Source: Bacteroides cutis
GTDB taxonomy: Bacteria; Bacteroidota; Bacteroidia; Bacteroidales; Bacteroidaceae
Direction of reading: 5' to 3'
DNA length: 64,000 nucleotides
Assembly: GCF_900241005.1 (NCBI RefSeq)
Contig: NZ_OEST01000008.1
Location: 89,019-153,018 of the forward strand
This document shows, piece by piece, positions 26,101-34,315 of this stretch. The notes below the pieces were generated by a model. It was not told the DNA's origin. It was given only the letters and a program-made list of their open reading frames with translations, and did no database searches. Made by a program: the position numbers and the translations under genes. Numbering within the stretch: position 1 is the first letter of the stretch; every line of letters begins with the position of its first letter.

Positions 26101-26246
26101 CGTACAGGATAAGCTTGTGTATCACGGTCAGGCAGAGCTGCACCATATGTAATGCTATTTCCCACACAAGCTACTTTAATACGTTTCTGGGCATATCCAC
26201 TGATTACACCCATCAACAACAAGAAAAGAATTATTATCTTTTTCAT
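23109..26246 (-). CDS. SGNH esterase / sialate O-acetylesterase / NanM-like mutarotase fusion
   Basis: Secreted protein of 1045 residues with three enzyme-like modules. Signal peptide 1-19. Module 1 (about 20-215) is an SGNH hydrolase with VACVGNSITYG, LGINDTD and DAVHPN. Module 2 (about 220-690) is a sialate O-acetylesterase (SASA) with LCSGQSNMEF and IWYQGESNAH. Module 3 (about 695-1045) is a Kelch beta-propeller like N-acetylneuraminate epimerase NanM (LLIAGGCNFP, IVCVGGMNAEG, VYIAGGNKDG, ILCMGGVNKD). It would remove O-acetyl groups from sialic acid and convert alpha to beta anomer outside the cytoplasm. It is the last gene of the esterase part of the nan cluster. The fusion of all three in one chain is unusual. 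Confidence 0.88.
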   Translation of the reverse strand: MKKIIILFLLLMGVISGYAQKRIKVACVGNSITYGAALPDRDTQAYPVRLQQLLGDSYEVANFGKSGTTLLAKGHRPYILQKEYQQAIEFTADIVVIHLGINDTDPRNWPNYRDSFVKDYLDLIHTFKAKSSQCRILIARLTPISDRHQRFESGTRDWRGEIQQAIETVARFADVQLIDFEKPLYPYPFMFPDAVHPNPAGARILAETVYSAITGDFGGLQMSMLYTDSMVLQRNIPLHIQGMANAGAMVTVSIAKQKQTVKVGSDGHWEVTLLPLSAGGPYTLTITDGQKTTLQYKDILAGEVWLCSGQSNMEFMMKEAISGKQDIPLATNSRIRLFDMKARWRTNAVEWESTVLDSLNSLQYYKDTKWETVSPQSARDFSAIAYYFGKMLQDSLKVPVGLICNAVGGSPAEAWIDRNTLEYRFPAILRNWTKNDFIQDWVRGRAALNVRKSENNRQRHPYEPCYLFEAGIRPLRQFPLKGVIWYQGESNAHNKDVHEKLFKLLVESWRKNWSNSEMPFYYVQLSSIDRPSWPWFRDSQRRLMKDIRNTGMVVSSDKGDSLNVHPTDKRPIGERLAYWALNKTYGWKHIVPSGPLFRSAEFRNGAVYVSFDYGEGMHSADGKALRTFEVAEIDGLFEPAIAEVENNCLKVYSKNLKSPRYVRYGWQPFTRANLVNAAGLPASTFRAEAISAYVNVVDIQAMKGFPEKDKNFAKGVSACFAGVTDGWLLIAGGCNFPKKSAKDGGSKEFYRDIYVTELSDDSVFFWRKVGEFPQPVAYGVSVSTSDGIVCVGGMNAEGTLNTVYRISMENDKKVLIEVLPSLPCALDNMSGCILGNTVYIAGGNKDGKPSNVFYCLNLEKLLEGWQKLPDFPGLPRIQPVCAVQTDVTGRPAFYLWGGFAVGVGGSPASLSLDGYVYSPNSGKWTSLPAPVNRQGETISLGGGTAVAWGDSLILCMGGVNKDIFLQALRKPAPDYLSHPVEWYRFNCFLLAYNTHREKWQTIECIPATARAGAACVVWGKDLFYINGELKPGIRTPEITRIRLEK

Positions 26247-26253
26247 ACATAAA

Positions 26254-28269
26254 TCAATTTAATTTTTTCTCAGGAGAATAAATAAGTCCTTCCACAGCTT
26301 TTTTTCCATCCAAAGTGACAAACACCGTGGTAAACATCCATTTTACCAAACGGATTTCCGGCTGGGTAAACTTACCAACCGGAAGTTTCAAAAGTATCTT
26401 GTTCCACCCTTTATGGAGTTGTATGGATAGAGGTGGACGAACAACACAATTTTCATTTCCCAAAGGTACCTCAACATCTTTTACACGATGAGTCATGGTC
26501 CAGCCAGGTGGCAAAATCTCTTCATCATTTATCCATATCCGGCTTCCTTTATAGTCCCATTTACCCGGTAATGGCGGTAAATCAGCTTCGGAACGGCCAT
26601 AATTTTGGAATTCAGCCCACAATCCGACAGTTTGATTTTTGGGAGAGTATACATAAGTATATGCATAAGCAGTATGATTTTCCTTAGGCTCTTTATAGAA
26701 AGCAGGAACAAACGTTCCCCACACATGGCGTAAATAAATACCGGCCCCCACTGCAAGATGTGTACTAAAATGCCGTCCTTTATATTGATAAACATTTTTC
26801 AATTCGCGTTCCGGTGGAAATGAAGCAGTTAAATCACCATTATTAGGGAAAGCATCCGTAATCTTCCACCATACATTTGTTTGTTTGACATAGCCAAACG
26901 GATACCCTTTGAATTTATGTTCTTTGTACCACAACATTCTTTCTTCAAAGTCACTAAACGAACGAAATATTTCATTACTTGTATCGGGAGGAAGGATTGT
27001 ACCATTTTTATCAAAATATTCAGTACCTCCTCCCAACCACGCACGCTCGGCAATGGCAAGCATATTGGGATAAAAACCATTTTGTAAAATAATATCTTGT
27101 TCTTTATCTATATACCGATCGTTCCATACGGCTAAAATTGTTCCGGCAATATATTCACTTCCTTGTTCCACATTATAAATGCGGCTATTATAAAGTGCTA
27201 TTATGTCCCCGAAAGTATCAAAATGATTCAAATAATGAAAACGAGAATCAATGGCAGGAATACCTTTCTGAGCTTTTCCACGAGCACTCCACAGATGCAT
27301 CATATCAATTTCGCCTGGTCGATACTTCCACCCCGGATTCCAAGAAATGACTTTCTTTCCTTTGGTACGAATATACGACACCATTTCAGGAACAAATTCC
27401 GGGTTGGTAAATTTCACTTCATCAGTACCAATATGTAAATAAGGTACATCAAAAACTTCACAGACCTCATCCATCAATAACTTCAGAATTTTCATTCCTT
27501 CAGGGCTTTGCATATCATGCCGGAAAACACGAGTAAAGGCTGCGCTATGTCCCGGCATATCAAATTCCGGTATCAGTGTCATCCCATGTACTTTACAAAA
27601 CGCGACAAGTTCTTTCGCTTCTTTTTGAGTATAATATTTGCCAGACATACGGGTAGTATTCACACCATCATTCAACATTGGGAAAATCTTACTTTCCATT
27701 CGCCATGATTGATTTTCCGTGAGATGCCAATGAAAAACATTAATTTTAAACTGAGAAAGCATGGATATTTCACGTTTCAATTCCTCCATTGAAATATAAG
27801 TACGCCCCACATCATGCATAAAACCACGTACTCTGAAAGCAGGCCAATCTGTGATGATACATCCTTTAAAAACTGTTTTCTTAACTGAAACTTCTGCCAA
27901 TTGCCTTAAAGTTTGCATAGCCCAATAAACCCCTTGACCCGTAACCGCTTCAATGGATATTTTCTTGGACATCACCTGCAAACGATAGGCTTCATTTTTA
28001 TTTAAGGGAACTTCGTTCATTGAATTTACCAGATTTATTTCAATCATAGCAGTAGATTTATCATCTACAGTACCTCCATGTTCCTTAATAAAATTTTCCC
28101 ACTCTTTCTGCAAAACAGGAGTAGACAGACGTGTTTTACCTAACACAAAAGAAGCCCCATTCGACACAAATCTCTGTGGTTGTGGTAACAAACGATTATC
28201 ACCTGCATGTCCTTTTTGACAAATACATACAAGCAATAAACAGACAAACATGAGAATGATCTTTTTCAT
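26254..28269 (-). CDS. GH20 beta-N-acetylhexosaminidase
   Basis: Exported glycoside hydrolase of 671 residues. Signal peptide 1-22, a GH20b-type N-terminal domain (to about 145), then the TIM barrel with FRVRGFMHDVGRTY, FHWHLTENQSWR and the catalytic Asp-Glu pair D283-E284 in HIGTDEVKF. A C-terminal domain (about 480-671) has a beta-sandwich character. It removes terminal GlcNAc/GalNAc from host glycans, which is useful after sialic acid has been taken off. It lies 7 bp from the triple-fusion gene and overlaps the SGNH gene by one base, so the three form one operon. Confidence 0.92.
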   Translation of the reverse strand: MKKIILMFVCLLLVCICQKGHAGDNRLLPQPQRFVSNGASFVLGKTRLSTPVLQKEWENFIKEHGGTVDDKSTAMIEINLVNSMNEVPLNKNEAYRLQVMSKKISIEAVTGQGVYWAMQTLRQLAEVSVKKTVFKGCIITDWPAFRVRGFMHDVGRTYISMEELKREISMLSQFKINVFHWHLTENQSWRMESKIFPMLNDGVNTTRMSGKYYTQKEAKELVAFCKVHGMTLIPEFDMPGHSAAFTRVFRHDMQSPEGMKILKLLMDEVCEVFDVPYLHIGTDEVKFTNPEFVPEMVSYIRTKGKKVISWNPGWKYRPGEIDMMHLWSARGKAQKGIPAIDSRFHYLNHFDTFGDIIALYNSRIYNVEQGSEYIAGTILAVWNDRYIDKEQDIILQNGFYPNMLAIAERAWLGGGTEYFDKNGTILPPDTSNEIFRSFSDFEERMLWYKEHKFKGYPFGYVKQTNVWWKITDAFPNNGDLTASFPPERELKNVYQYKGRHFSTHLAVGAGIYLRHVWGTFVPAFYKEPKENHTAYAYTYVYSPKNQTVGLWAEFQNYGRSEADLPPLPGKWDYKGSRIWINDEEILPPGWTMTHRVKDVEVPLGNENCVVRPPLSIQLHKGWNKILLKLPVGKFTQPEIRLVKWMFTTVFVTLDGKKAVEGLIYSPEKKLN

Positions 28270-28931
28270 TACTCAACAATATAAGGTTTGATAATTTCCG
28301 CCCACTTCAAGTAGCCTTTTCCCAGTAAATGTAACCCATCATTAGTATACTCATTATTCATTTTACCGGTTTCCTTATCTAAAAAATGGCTATAAAGATC
28401 AATATAGGTGAGTTTTTTTCTCTCTGCCAACTCTTTCAGACCTCTGTTTATATCAGGAATGGCAGTAGCACGGGAAGTATGTCCATTGAACATTTTATAA
28501 TAATCACTTACCGGTAATACACTCTGCAAATAGAGTTTTGTACGTGGGGAGTTTCTCGCAATCTTTTCTGCAATCATATCAATACGTTTTACAATAGTAT
28601 CGACTGATACCCCACGGCTTACATCATTAATACCAATCAATAGAAATATCTTACTAGGCTTACCAGATAAAACAGCATCTAGCCTATCATAGACTCCCAT
28701 AGTCGTATCACCGCTGATACCACGATTTTTTATATGGGGATTAGCAAATAATTCGTTCCATTCAGCACCATTAGTAATACTATTACCTAGAAATATAATA
28801 TCTTCTGAAGAGACTGATAATACTTCAAACAACGTTGCACGCTGATAATAAAATGTTGAATATTTTTGCCCTTGGGCATTTATGTCCCACACAGTGCAAC
28901 AAAAAAGAAATAACAGGAAAAGTTTTTTCAT
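28269..28931 (-). CDS. Secreted SGNH/GDSL esterase
   Basis: 220-residue SGNH-hydrolase with signal peptide (about 1-19). Block I is FLGNSITNGAEW, block II contains NRGISGD, block III is LIGINDVSRG, and block V is NDGLHLLGKGY (Asp-x-x-His). Within this sialic acid cluster it probably removes acetyl groups from sugars, which would make it a second esterase beside the fused one. It overlaps the hexosaminidase start by one base and has its own -7 element upstream. Confidence 0.88.
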   Translation of the reverse strand: MKKLFLLFLFCCTVWDINAQGQKYSTFYYQRATLFEVLSVSSEDIIFLGNSITNGAEWNELFANPHIKNRGISGDTTMGVYDRLDAVLSGKPSKIFLLIGINDVSRGVSVDTIVKRIDMIAEKIARNSPRTKLYLQSVLPVSDYYKMFNGHTSRATAIPDINRGLKELAERKKLTYIDLYSHFLDKETGKMNNEYTNDGLHLLGKGYLKWAEIIKPYIVE

Positions 28932-28956
28932 AATAACACTTTTAAGGTGAACAATG

Positions 28957-28964
28957 CAAATTTA
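28957..28964 (-). promoter_or_regulatory. -7 element of the SGNH-GH20-fusion operon
   Basis: It reads TAAATTTG on the minus strand, 26 bp before the ATG at 28931. It sits just after the terminator that follows nanE, which supports a separate transcript. Confidence 0.5.
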
Positions 28965-28980
28965 TTATTTATTGATTAAA

Positions 28981-29012
28981 GGGAGTTAATTTCAAATACA
29001 AAATTAACTCCC
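28981..29012 (-). terminator. Hairpin after nanE
   Basis: GGGAGTTAATTT (28981-28992) pairs perfectly with AAATTAACTCCC (29001-29012) around an 8-base loop. It lies between nanE and the SGNH gene. Confidence 0.65.
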
Positions 29013-29062
29013 GGCATTACCTTTCTAAAAAACTAACCTGAAAACTAACCAAAGTCTAATTT

Positions 29063-30238
29063 TTATAGTAGTTCTGTACAAAGGATATAACTGCGTATCA
29101 TCATACGGGGAACATGAAAAGGCCCCTTAAAAATATTGCCTTTAGCCGGTTGGGCAACGCTACCGTCACGATGCAAATAACCATACCATTCACCATACTC
29201 CTTATCGGGAAAATGAGAATAAGTCCAATCACTAATCTGTTTATGCATTTCAAGAAATTTCTCGTCTCCCGTAGCTTGATAAGCATAAAGAGCGGCGATT
29301 ATAGTCTCGGTTTGTGGCCACCAGAACTTCATATCCTGAGAATAATCCTGGGAAGGCATGTTGCGACAGTCTCGAAAATTAATAATACCTCCATATTCTT
29401 TATCCCAACCCCACTCCCACGACCAATCGAGTATCCGAAGTGCCAGTTTGACTAATCTTTCATCCCAATTACGATATTTGGCCTCTTCCAGAATAAACCA
29501 AGAAGTTTCAATACAATGTCCCGGATTAATAATACGTCCATCGCATGTGTCTATGAATTCGCCATTCGGACCTACAGTCTCCAACAAAGCTTTAAACTCC
29601 GGATGAACAAAATATTTTTCAATAGCACTGATTGATTCTTCAATCTGCGCATCAAGTTCAGGATCACTAATCACCGCACGAATACGAGCAGCCGTATTAA
29701 TCAAAATCATCGTGATGGAATGTCCGCGCATCTCTACAGTAGGCAAGTATTTGGGTTCCAAAAAACCTGGAGTAGAAAGGAAACGCCTGATACGCTTAAA
29801 TAGCCCCAAAGCGTTTACTGCATAATTCTTATCACCGGTAGCCAAAGAATACTCCGCCATAGCTATAGCAGCAAAACATTCGGAAAAGACATAACGGCGC
29901 TTACGCAAAGGTTTTCCATCTTCTGTCACTTCAAAATACATGTGTCCATCTGTATCGGCACAATGTGCTTCAATGAAGTCGATACAACTTTTAGAAGCTG
30001 ACAACCATTCCTGATTTTTCTCTATATTATTATAGGCATATGCTGCAATAAAGCCGAAACGCCCCTGAAACCATACAGACTTTGTAGTATCCATCAGACT
30101 ACCGTCACGGTTCACACAAGTGTATACCCCTCCATGCTTACGGTCCAGTCCATTTTTCAACCAAAAAGGCATGATATCTGCAATAATATCATTTTTATAA
30201 GATGCAGCCCAAGTTCTTATATATTCAGTAACATTCAT
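29063..30238 (-). CDS. nanE: N-acylglucosamine 2-epimerase (AGE type)
   Basis: 391-residue (alpha/alpha)6-barrel epimerase of the AGE/RenBP family, turning ManNAc into GlcNAc after the lyase step. Typical features: GGVYTCVNRDGSLMDTTKSVWFQGR near the start, RRYVFSECFAA, INPGHCIETSW, and the C-terminal KFWWPQTETIIAALYA. Bacteroides uses this AGE-type enzyme instead of the NanE of enterobacteria. It is 12 bp from nanL in the same operon. Confidence 0.93.
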   Translation of the reverse strand: MNVTEYIRTWAASYKNDIIADIMPFWLKNGLDRKHGGVYTCVNRDGSLMDTTKSVWFQGRFGFIAAYAYNNIEKNQEWLSASKSCIDFIEAHCADTDGHMYFEVTEDGKPLRKRRYVFSECFAAIAMAEYSLATGDKNYAVNALGLFKRIRRFLSTPGFLEPKYLPTVEMRGHSITMILINTAARIRAVISDPELDAQIEESISAIEKYFVHPEFKALLETVGPNGEFIDTCDGRIINPGHCIETSWFILEEAKYRNWDERLVKLALRILDWSWEWGWDKEYGGIINFRDCRNMPSQDYSQDMKFWWPQTETIIAALYAYQATGDEKFLEMHKQISDWTYSHFPDKEYGEWYGYLHRDGSVAQPAKGNIFKGPFHVPRMMIRSYILCTELL

Positions 30239-30250
30239 GGCTATATATAT

Positions 30251-31168
30251 TTAGAATTTATTACAGCGATCAAAAAAATGAATAGATTCAAGTTCGGCTT
30301 TCATTTGTATTTCTTCCTCATCCGTCATATTTTGGAAAGGAGTACGATTCTTGCCTAAGTCAAGACCTATAAGTTTCATGATACGTTTTCCACCTACAAT
30401 ATTACCACGATAATGGCATATAATATTTATGACTTCTTGAGAAAAGTCCTGACGCTCACGGGCCGTTTCAATATCTCCCGTTTTCCATGCATCAATAATA
30501 CCTACCAGTTCACGTCCATTATAATTGGTAGTTCCCCCAATACCCCCTTGTGCACCTCCCATTGCCAAACAAGGAAGAATGGTCTCATCCTGTCCATGTA
30601 ACATATCGAATTTTCCATTCTTATATAAACGACACTGATTGTATTCATACATACTCTCGAAAGTGTATTTTATTCCTGCGAAGTTGGGTATACGACCATC
30701 AACAGCCTCCAACAACTTCACCATTGGCAAAAAAGCACCGTTGAAAGCCGGAATATGATAGTAATAAAAAGGTAATTCTGGAGCGCCATAAGCTATATCC
30801 TCAATATATTTTACCAGTTCTTCAATACGCCCGATTTTCGGAAAAGGAGGTGCCATAGCCCCAATCCCCCATGCACCGATTTTCTGTGCATGTTCAGCTA
30901 ACATACGGCTCGACTTAACACAGCAACTACCTACATGTACAATAACTTTAAATCCTTTGGGAGCAACAGAAATCCAATGTTCTGCCAATTTCATTCTTTC
31001 TTCTTCAGTTAACATATAACCTTCTCCGGAAGAGCCATTGATAAATACTCCTTGCAAACCATTCTTCTGAAGCATATTAGCATAAGCTTCAATAGGTTCA
31101 TAATTTACTTCACCATTCTCATAAAATGGAGTAAATGGCGCATCAATTAGTCCAATAATCTTTTCCAT
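30251..31168 (-). CDS. nanL: N-acetylneuraminate lyase
   Basis: Class I aldolase splitting N-acetylneuraminate into ManNAc and pyruvate. 305 residues. It has the carboxylate-binding loop GSSGEG (about 45-50), the conserved tyrosine Y137 in FYYYHIP, and the Schiff-base lysine K167 in NFAGIKYTF. Length and motifs fit the DapA/NanA family. It lies between nanE and nanT; the 31-bp gap to nanT indicates co-transcription. Confidence 0.95.
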   Translation of the reverse strand: MEKIIGLIDAPFTPFYENGEVNYEPIEAYANMLQKNGLQGVFINGSSGEGYMLTEEERMKLAEHWISVAPKGFKVIVHVGSCCVKSSRMLAEHAQKIGAWGIGAMAPPFPKIGRIEELVKYIEDIAYGAPELPFYYYHIPAFNGAFLPMVKLLEAVDGRIPNFAGIKYTFESMYEYNQCRLYKNGKFDMLHGQDETILPCLAMGGAQGGIGGTTNYNGRELVGIIDAWKTGDIETARERQDFSQEVINIICHYRGNIVGGKRIMKLIGLDLGKNRTPFQNMTDEEEIQMKAELESIHFFDRCNKF

Positions 31169-31199
31169 AATGTATTCTTTTAATTAATATATATCAAAA

Positions 31200-32447
31200 T
31201 TATTCCATGTTATCCGTTTTGGGACGCAAAAAATATAATTGTAGCGCCAAAGCCAAAGCTACTACAACACTTAATAATGCAAATCCTTCTCCCAAACTAC
31301 CGCCATCAGTCCATTTTCCCAATAGTTTTGTGACAGCAGCACCGGCAAACACTCCGGTCATATTCATTATCCCATAAGCCGTACCACGATATTTTGCAGC
31401 CACAAACTGACATAAAATAGGCATGTTATTAGCATCAAAGATACCAAAACCGATACCAAAAAGCAGTCCTGCCCCCACTACAGATACAAAACTATGTCCA
31501 AAACCTAACAATATCAAAGCAGGAATAGTCATTCCCAATCCGATCGCTCCGGTATATACACGTCCACGAAGATTTTTCTGCACCCAACGATCGGAAAGAA
31601 TGCCACCAATAATCACTCCGATAAAAGAGGATAAGGCTATAGTAATAGTAGATATAGGACCAGCTTGTGCCATTGGAATATCCAGACTTTCTGCAAAAAG
31701 AGTCGGTAACCAATTCTTTGTCGCCCATCCCGGTAGACTGGGTGCCGCAAAATAAAATAGAATAATCCAAAAAGCCCAAGTAGAAAATAAAATACTCAGG
31801 CCACTAAATACAGATACTTTTTTCACACCCGAAACTTTTATCCTATCTTTTTCTATTACGATATGGGAAGGATTTTCATGTAATAACAATATCAGTATCA
31901 ATGAATAAGCAATACCTGCAACTCCAAACCAATGAAATGTAGATTGCCAAGAAAACATCGCGGCAGCAGTTGCTCCAAAACCTCCGATAGCTTGTCCCAC
32001 ATATAATCCTGTCATATGCACACCAATAGCCAACGAACGGGATTTACCCTGATGCCAGTCGGCTATCAAAGATAGGGCAGAAGGAATGTAAAGGGCCTCA
32101 CTAATCCCCATCACAGCACGGAGCCAATACAATTCATGAAAATTATCCGCATATCCCATCAGGAAAGTAACAGCAGACCATACAAAAAGACTCCCTACCA
32201 CCAACCATTTCCGGCTAAAACGATCGGCAATCATACCGGCAACCGGACTCATAAAACCATATATCCAAAGGAAGATCGCCATTAAAGCACCAAAAGCCTC
32301 TGCTTTATCTAACTCAACTATATCTACTCGCATAGCTTCTTGCATAGTAGAAAGCATTTGCCGATCCATGTAATTAAGTAAAGCTACCACCCAGAGTAAA
32401 CCTACCACTATCCAAGGATAAGTTTCTTTGTTTTTCATATTATTCAA
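31200..32447 (-). CDS. nanT: MFS sialic acid transporter
   Basis: Major facilitator of 415 residues with about 12 transmembrane segments. Features include LLNYMDRQMLS in the first helix, the loop motif GMIADRFSRKWLVVG between helices 2 and 3, and IIGGILSDRWVQ in the second half. Position directly before nanL and nanE identifies it as the inner membrane sialate importer (inference from cluster). A matching promoter and an AT-rich palindrome lie just upstream. Confidence 0.9.
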   Translation of the reverse strand: MNNMKNKETYPWIVVGLLWVVALLNYMDRQMLSTMQEAMRVDIVELDKAEAFGALMAIFLWIYGFMSPVAGMIADRFSRKWLVVGSLFVWSAVTFLMGYADNFHELYWLRAVMGISEALYIPSALSLIADWHQGKSRSLAIGVHMTGLYVGQAIGGFGATAAAMFSWQSTFHWFGVAGIAYSLILILLLHENPSHIVIEKDRIKVSGVKKVSVFSGLSILFSTWAFWIILFYFAAPSLPGWATKNWLPTLFAESLDIPMAQAGPISTITIALSSFIGVIIGGILSDRWVQKNLRGRVYTGAIGLGMTIPALILLGFGHSFVSVVGAGLLFGIGFGIFDANNMPILCQFVAAKYRGTAYGIMNMTGVFAGAAVTKLLGKWTDGGSLGEGFALLSVVVALALALQLYFLRPKTDNME

Positions 32448-32482
32448 TTTTAAAGTTTTATATATTCATGATAAAGGCGTCA

Positions 32483-32513
32483 CAAATATAGCAATATATT
32501 TATTTTTATACAA
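32483..32513 (-). promoter_or_regulatory. nanT-nanL-nanE promoter
   Basis: On the minus strand TATATTTG (32490-32483) is preceded by a TTG at 32513-32511 with a 20-bp spacer. The transcript start would be near 32476, 29 bp before the nanT ATG. Confidence 0.6.
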
Positions 32514-32516
32514 TTA

Positions 32517-32538
32517 TTTAATAAATATATTTATTAAA
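32517..32538. promoter_or_regulatory. 22-bp perfect palindrome, candidate ROK operator 1
   Basis: Perfect inverted repeat with core AATAAATATATTTATT, immediately upstream of the nanT -33 box. A related site lies at 32939-32960 in front of the ROK gene. Confidence 0.55.
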
Positions 32539-32563
32539 ATAGGAGATATTACTAACTCTTCAA

Positions 32564-32865
32564 CTAAAATCTTACCTTAGCTATAAGTTTACGTATCTTC
32601 CCTTTCCTATAAGAGGGGCATGAGTATCCTCAGGATAAGTAACTACAAATTGCTCCGGATGTAAAGTAATAAATATTATTGGAATGTCTGAATATAGAGC
32701 ACAATCCGGATTAATATTATTAATAAACAGATTATCACTCAATATTTCAATCCGACCCAAATCCGAATGAAGTCCATTGTGAGTCTTGACATAGTCGGAC
32801 AAAACTTTAAATAAAGGATGAAGTTCTTCTATCCGCCGTACATTTTTCAAGTTGGACATAATCAT
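32564..32865 (-). pseudogene. Degenerate yhcH/nanQ (sialic acid anomerase family)
   Basis: The readable product is only 94 residues, against about 150 for the YhcH/YjgK/YiaL family. The start (SNLKNVRRIEELHPLFK) and the late motif (ALYSD, TLHPEQFVVTYPEDTHAPLIGKG) are family-like. The middle ~45-50 residues are missing, including the His-rich segment that binds metal. After GKG the frame gives RYVNL and a stop at 32581, but shifting by one base restores KIRKLIAKVRF, the normal family ending, with a stop at 32564. So there is both an internal deletion and a terminal frameshift. YhcH (NanQ in E. coli) is a sialic acid anomerase; the NanM-like module nearby may have made it dispensable. Confidence 0.8.
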
Positions 32866-32938
32866 ATTTATATACTTTAAATCAATAATTCTCTTTTTGA
32901 ATTTAAAGAATACAACAAATTAATTTATCGCCCACAAA

Positions 32939-32960
32939 TTAATAAATATCTTTATTATAC
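32939..32960. promoter_or_regulatory. Candidate ROK operator 2
   Basis: AATAAATATCTTTATTA (32941-32957) matches the palindrome at 32517-32538 except at one position. It lies in the 241-bp divergent region between the nanQ remnant and the ROK gene. Confidence 0.5.
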
Positions 32961-33072
32961 ATTTAAACTAAAAGAAAAAGAAAGTCATAATTTCTATAGT
33001 GAACTATAAATAAAAAAAGTGTCAAAAATGACTTTATACCATATATAAACTTCAGATATTAAATTAATTTAG

Positions 33073-33080
33073 TATCTTTG
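33073..33080 (+). promoter_or_regulatory. -7 element of the ROK regulator gene
   Basis: TATCTTTG is an exact TAnnTTTG, 27 bp before the ATG at 33107. Confidence 0.5.
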
Positions 33081-33106
33081 TATGAATACAACAGAAATAT
33101 ATAATT

Positions 33107-34315
33107 ATGAAGCAACATCTTTTAAAAGAAATAGAACTGGGAAGTAAAAATGCATTATTAAAAAAACGCATCATAGAACATTACATATATAATGGCAGTT
33201 CTACTATTACAGATTTATCCAAAGAACTAGATCTAAGCGTACCCACTGTCACCAAATTCATCAGCGAGATGTGTGAAGATGGATATATCAATGATTATGG
33301 AAAATTAGAAACAAGTGGCGGAAGACATCCAAGTTTATATGGTCTCAATCCGGGATCAGGTTATTTTATAGGAGTGGATATCAAAAAATTTGCGATCAAT
33401 ATAGGGCTTATCAATTTTAAAGGAGATATGGTGGAACTCAAAATGAACATTCCGTATAAATTTGAGAATACCCCAGAAGCTATGGAAGAATTATGCAGAT
33501 TGATAAATAACTTTATCAAAAAGGCAAGTGTCAATAAAGAAAAGATATTAAATATATGTATCAACATCTCTGGACGCGTAAATCCAGAATCGGGTTATAG
33601 TTTCAGCCAATTTAATTTTTCAGAACGTCCTTTAGCTGAAATATTAACAGAAAAAATAGGATATCCTGTATGTATTGATAATGATACACGAGCCATGACG
33701 TATGGAGAATATCTTCAAGGATGCGTTAAAGGAGAAAAGAATATCATTTTCGTGAATGCCAGTTGGGGACTGGGTATAGGAATTATCATAGATGGTAGAA
33801 TATATACGGGAAAATCCGGATTTTCCGGAGAATTTGGGCATATCAATGTTTTTGACAACGAAATACTCTGCCATTGTGGGAAAAAGGGTTGCCTAGAGAC
33901 TGAAGCCTCCGGTTCGGCTTTACACCGTATTTTAACAGAGCGTATAAAAAATGGAGAAGGTTCCATTTTATCCGACCGCATTGATATAAAAGAAACTCCA
34001 CTTACTTTAGATGAAATCATTGCAGCGGTAAATAAAGAGGATTTACTATGTATAGAAATAGTAGAAGAAATTGGACAAAAATTAGGTAAACAAATTGCCG
34101 GATTAATCAATCTATTTAATCCAGAATTAGTAATTATAGGAGGAACCATGTCAACAACCGGAGATTACATCACTCAGCCCATAAAAACAGCTGTAAGAAA
34201 ATACTCTCTCAACCTGGTAAATAAGGACTCCGTCATCATGGCATCCAAATTAAAAGATAAAGCTGGTGTTGTAGGTGCTTGCATGTTGGCACGTAGCCGA
34301 ATGTTTGAAGGTTAA
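33107..34315 (+). CDS. ROK-family transcriptional regulator of the nan cluster
   Basis: 402 residues in NagC/XylR layout. A winged helix-turn-helix occupies about residues 20-75 (STITDLSKELDLSVPTVTKF), followed by a ROK sugar-binding domain with GVDIKKFAINIGLI, CIDNDTRAMTYGEY, and the zinc-binding CHCGKKGCLETEASG with the upstream His of GHINVF. It is divergent from the nan operon and probably represses it until ManNAc or a derivative binds (inference from family and position). Its stop overlaps that of the converging wbuC-like gene by 4 bp. Confidence 0.9.
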   Translation: MKQHLLKEIELGSKNALLKKRIIEHYIYNGSSTITDLSKELDLSVPTVTKFISEMCEDGYINDYGKLETSGGRHPSLYGLNPGSGYFIGVDIKKFAINIGLINFKGDMVELKMNIPYKFENTPEAMEELCRLINNFIKKASVNKEKILNICINISGRVNPESGYSFSQFNFSERPLAEILTEKIGYPVCIDNDTRAMTYGEYLQGCVKGEKNIIFVNASWGLGIGIIIDGRIYTGKSGFSGEFGHINVFDNEILCHCGKKGCLETEASGSALHRILTERIKNGEGSILSDRIDIKETPLTLDEIIAAVNKEDLLCIEIVEEIGQKLGKQIAGLINLFNPELVIIGGTMSTTGDYITQPIKTAVRKYSLNLVNKDSVIMASKLKDKAGVVGACMLARSRMFEG

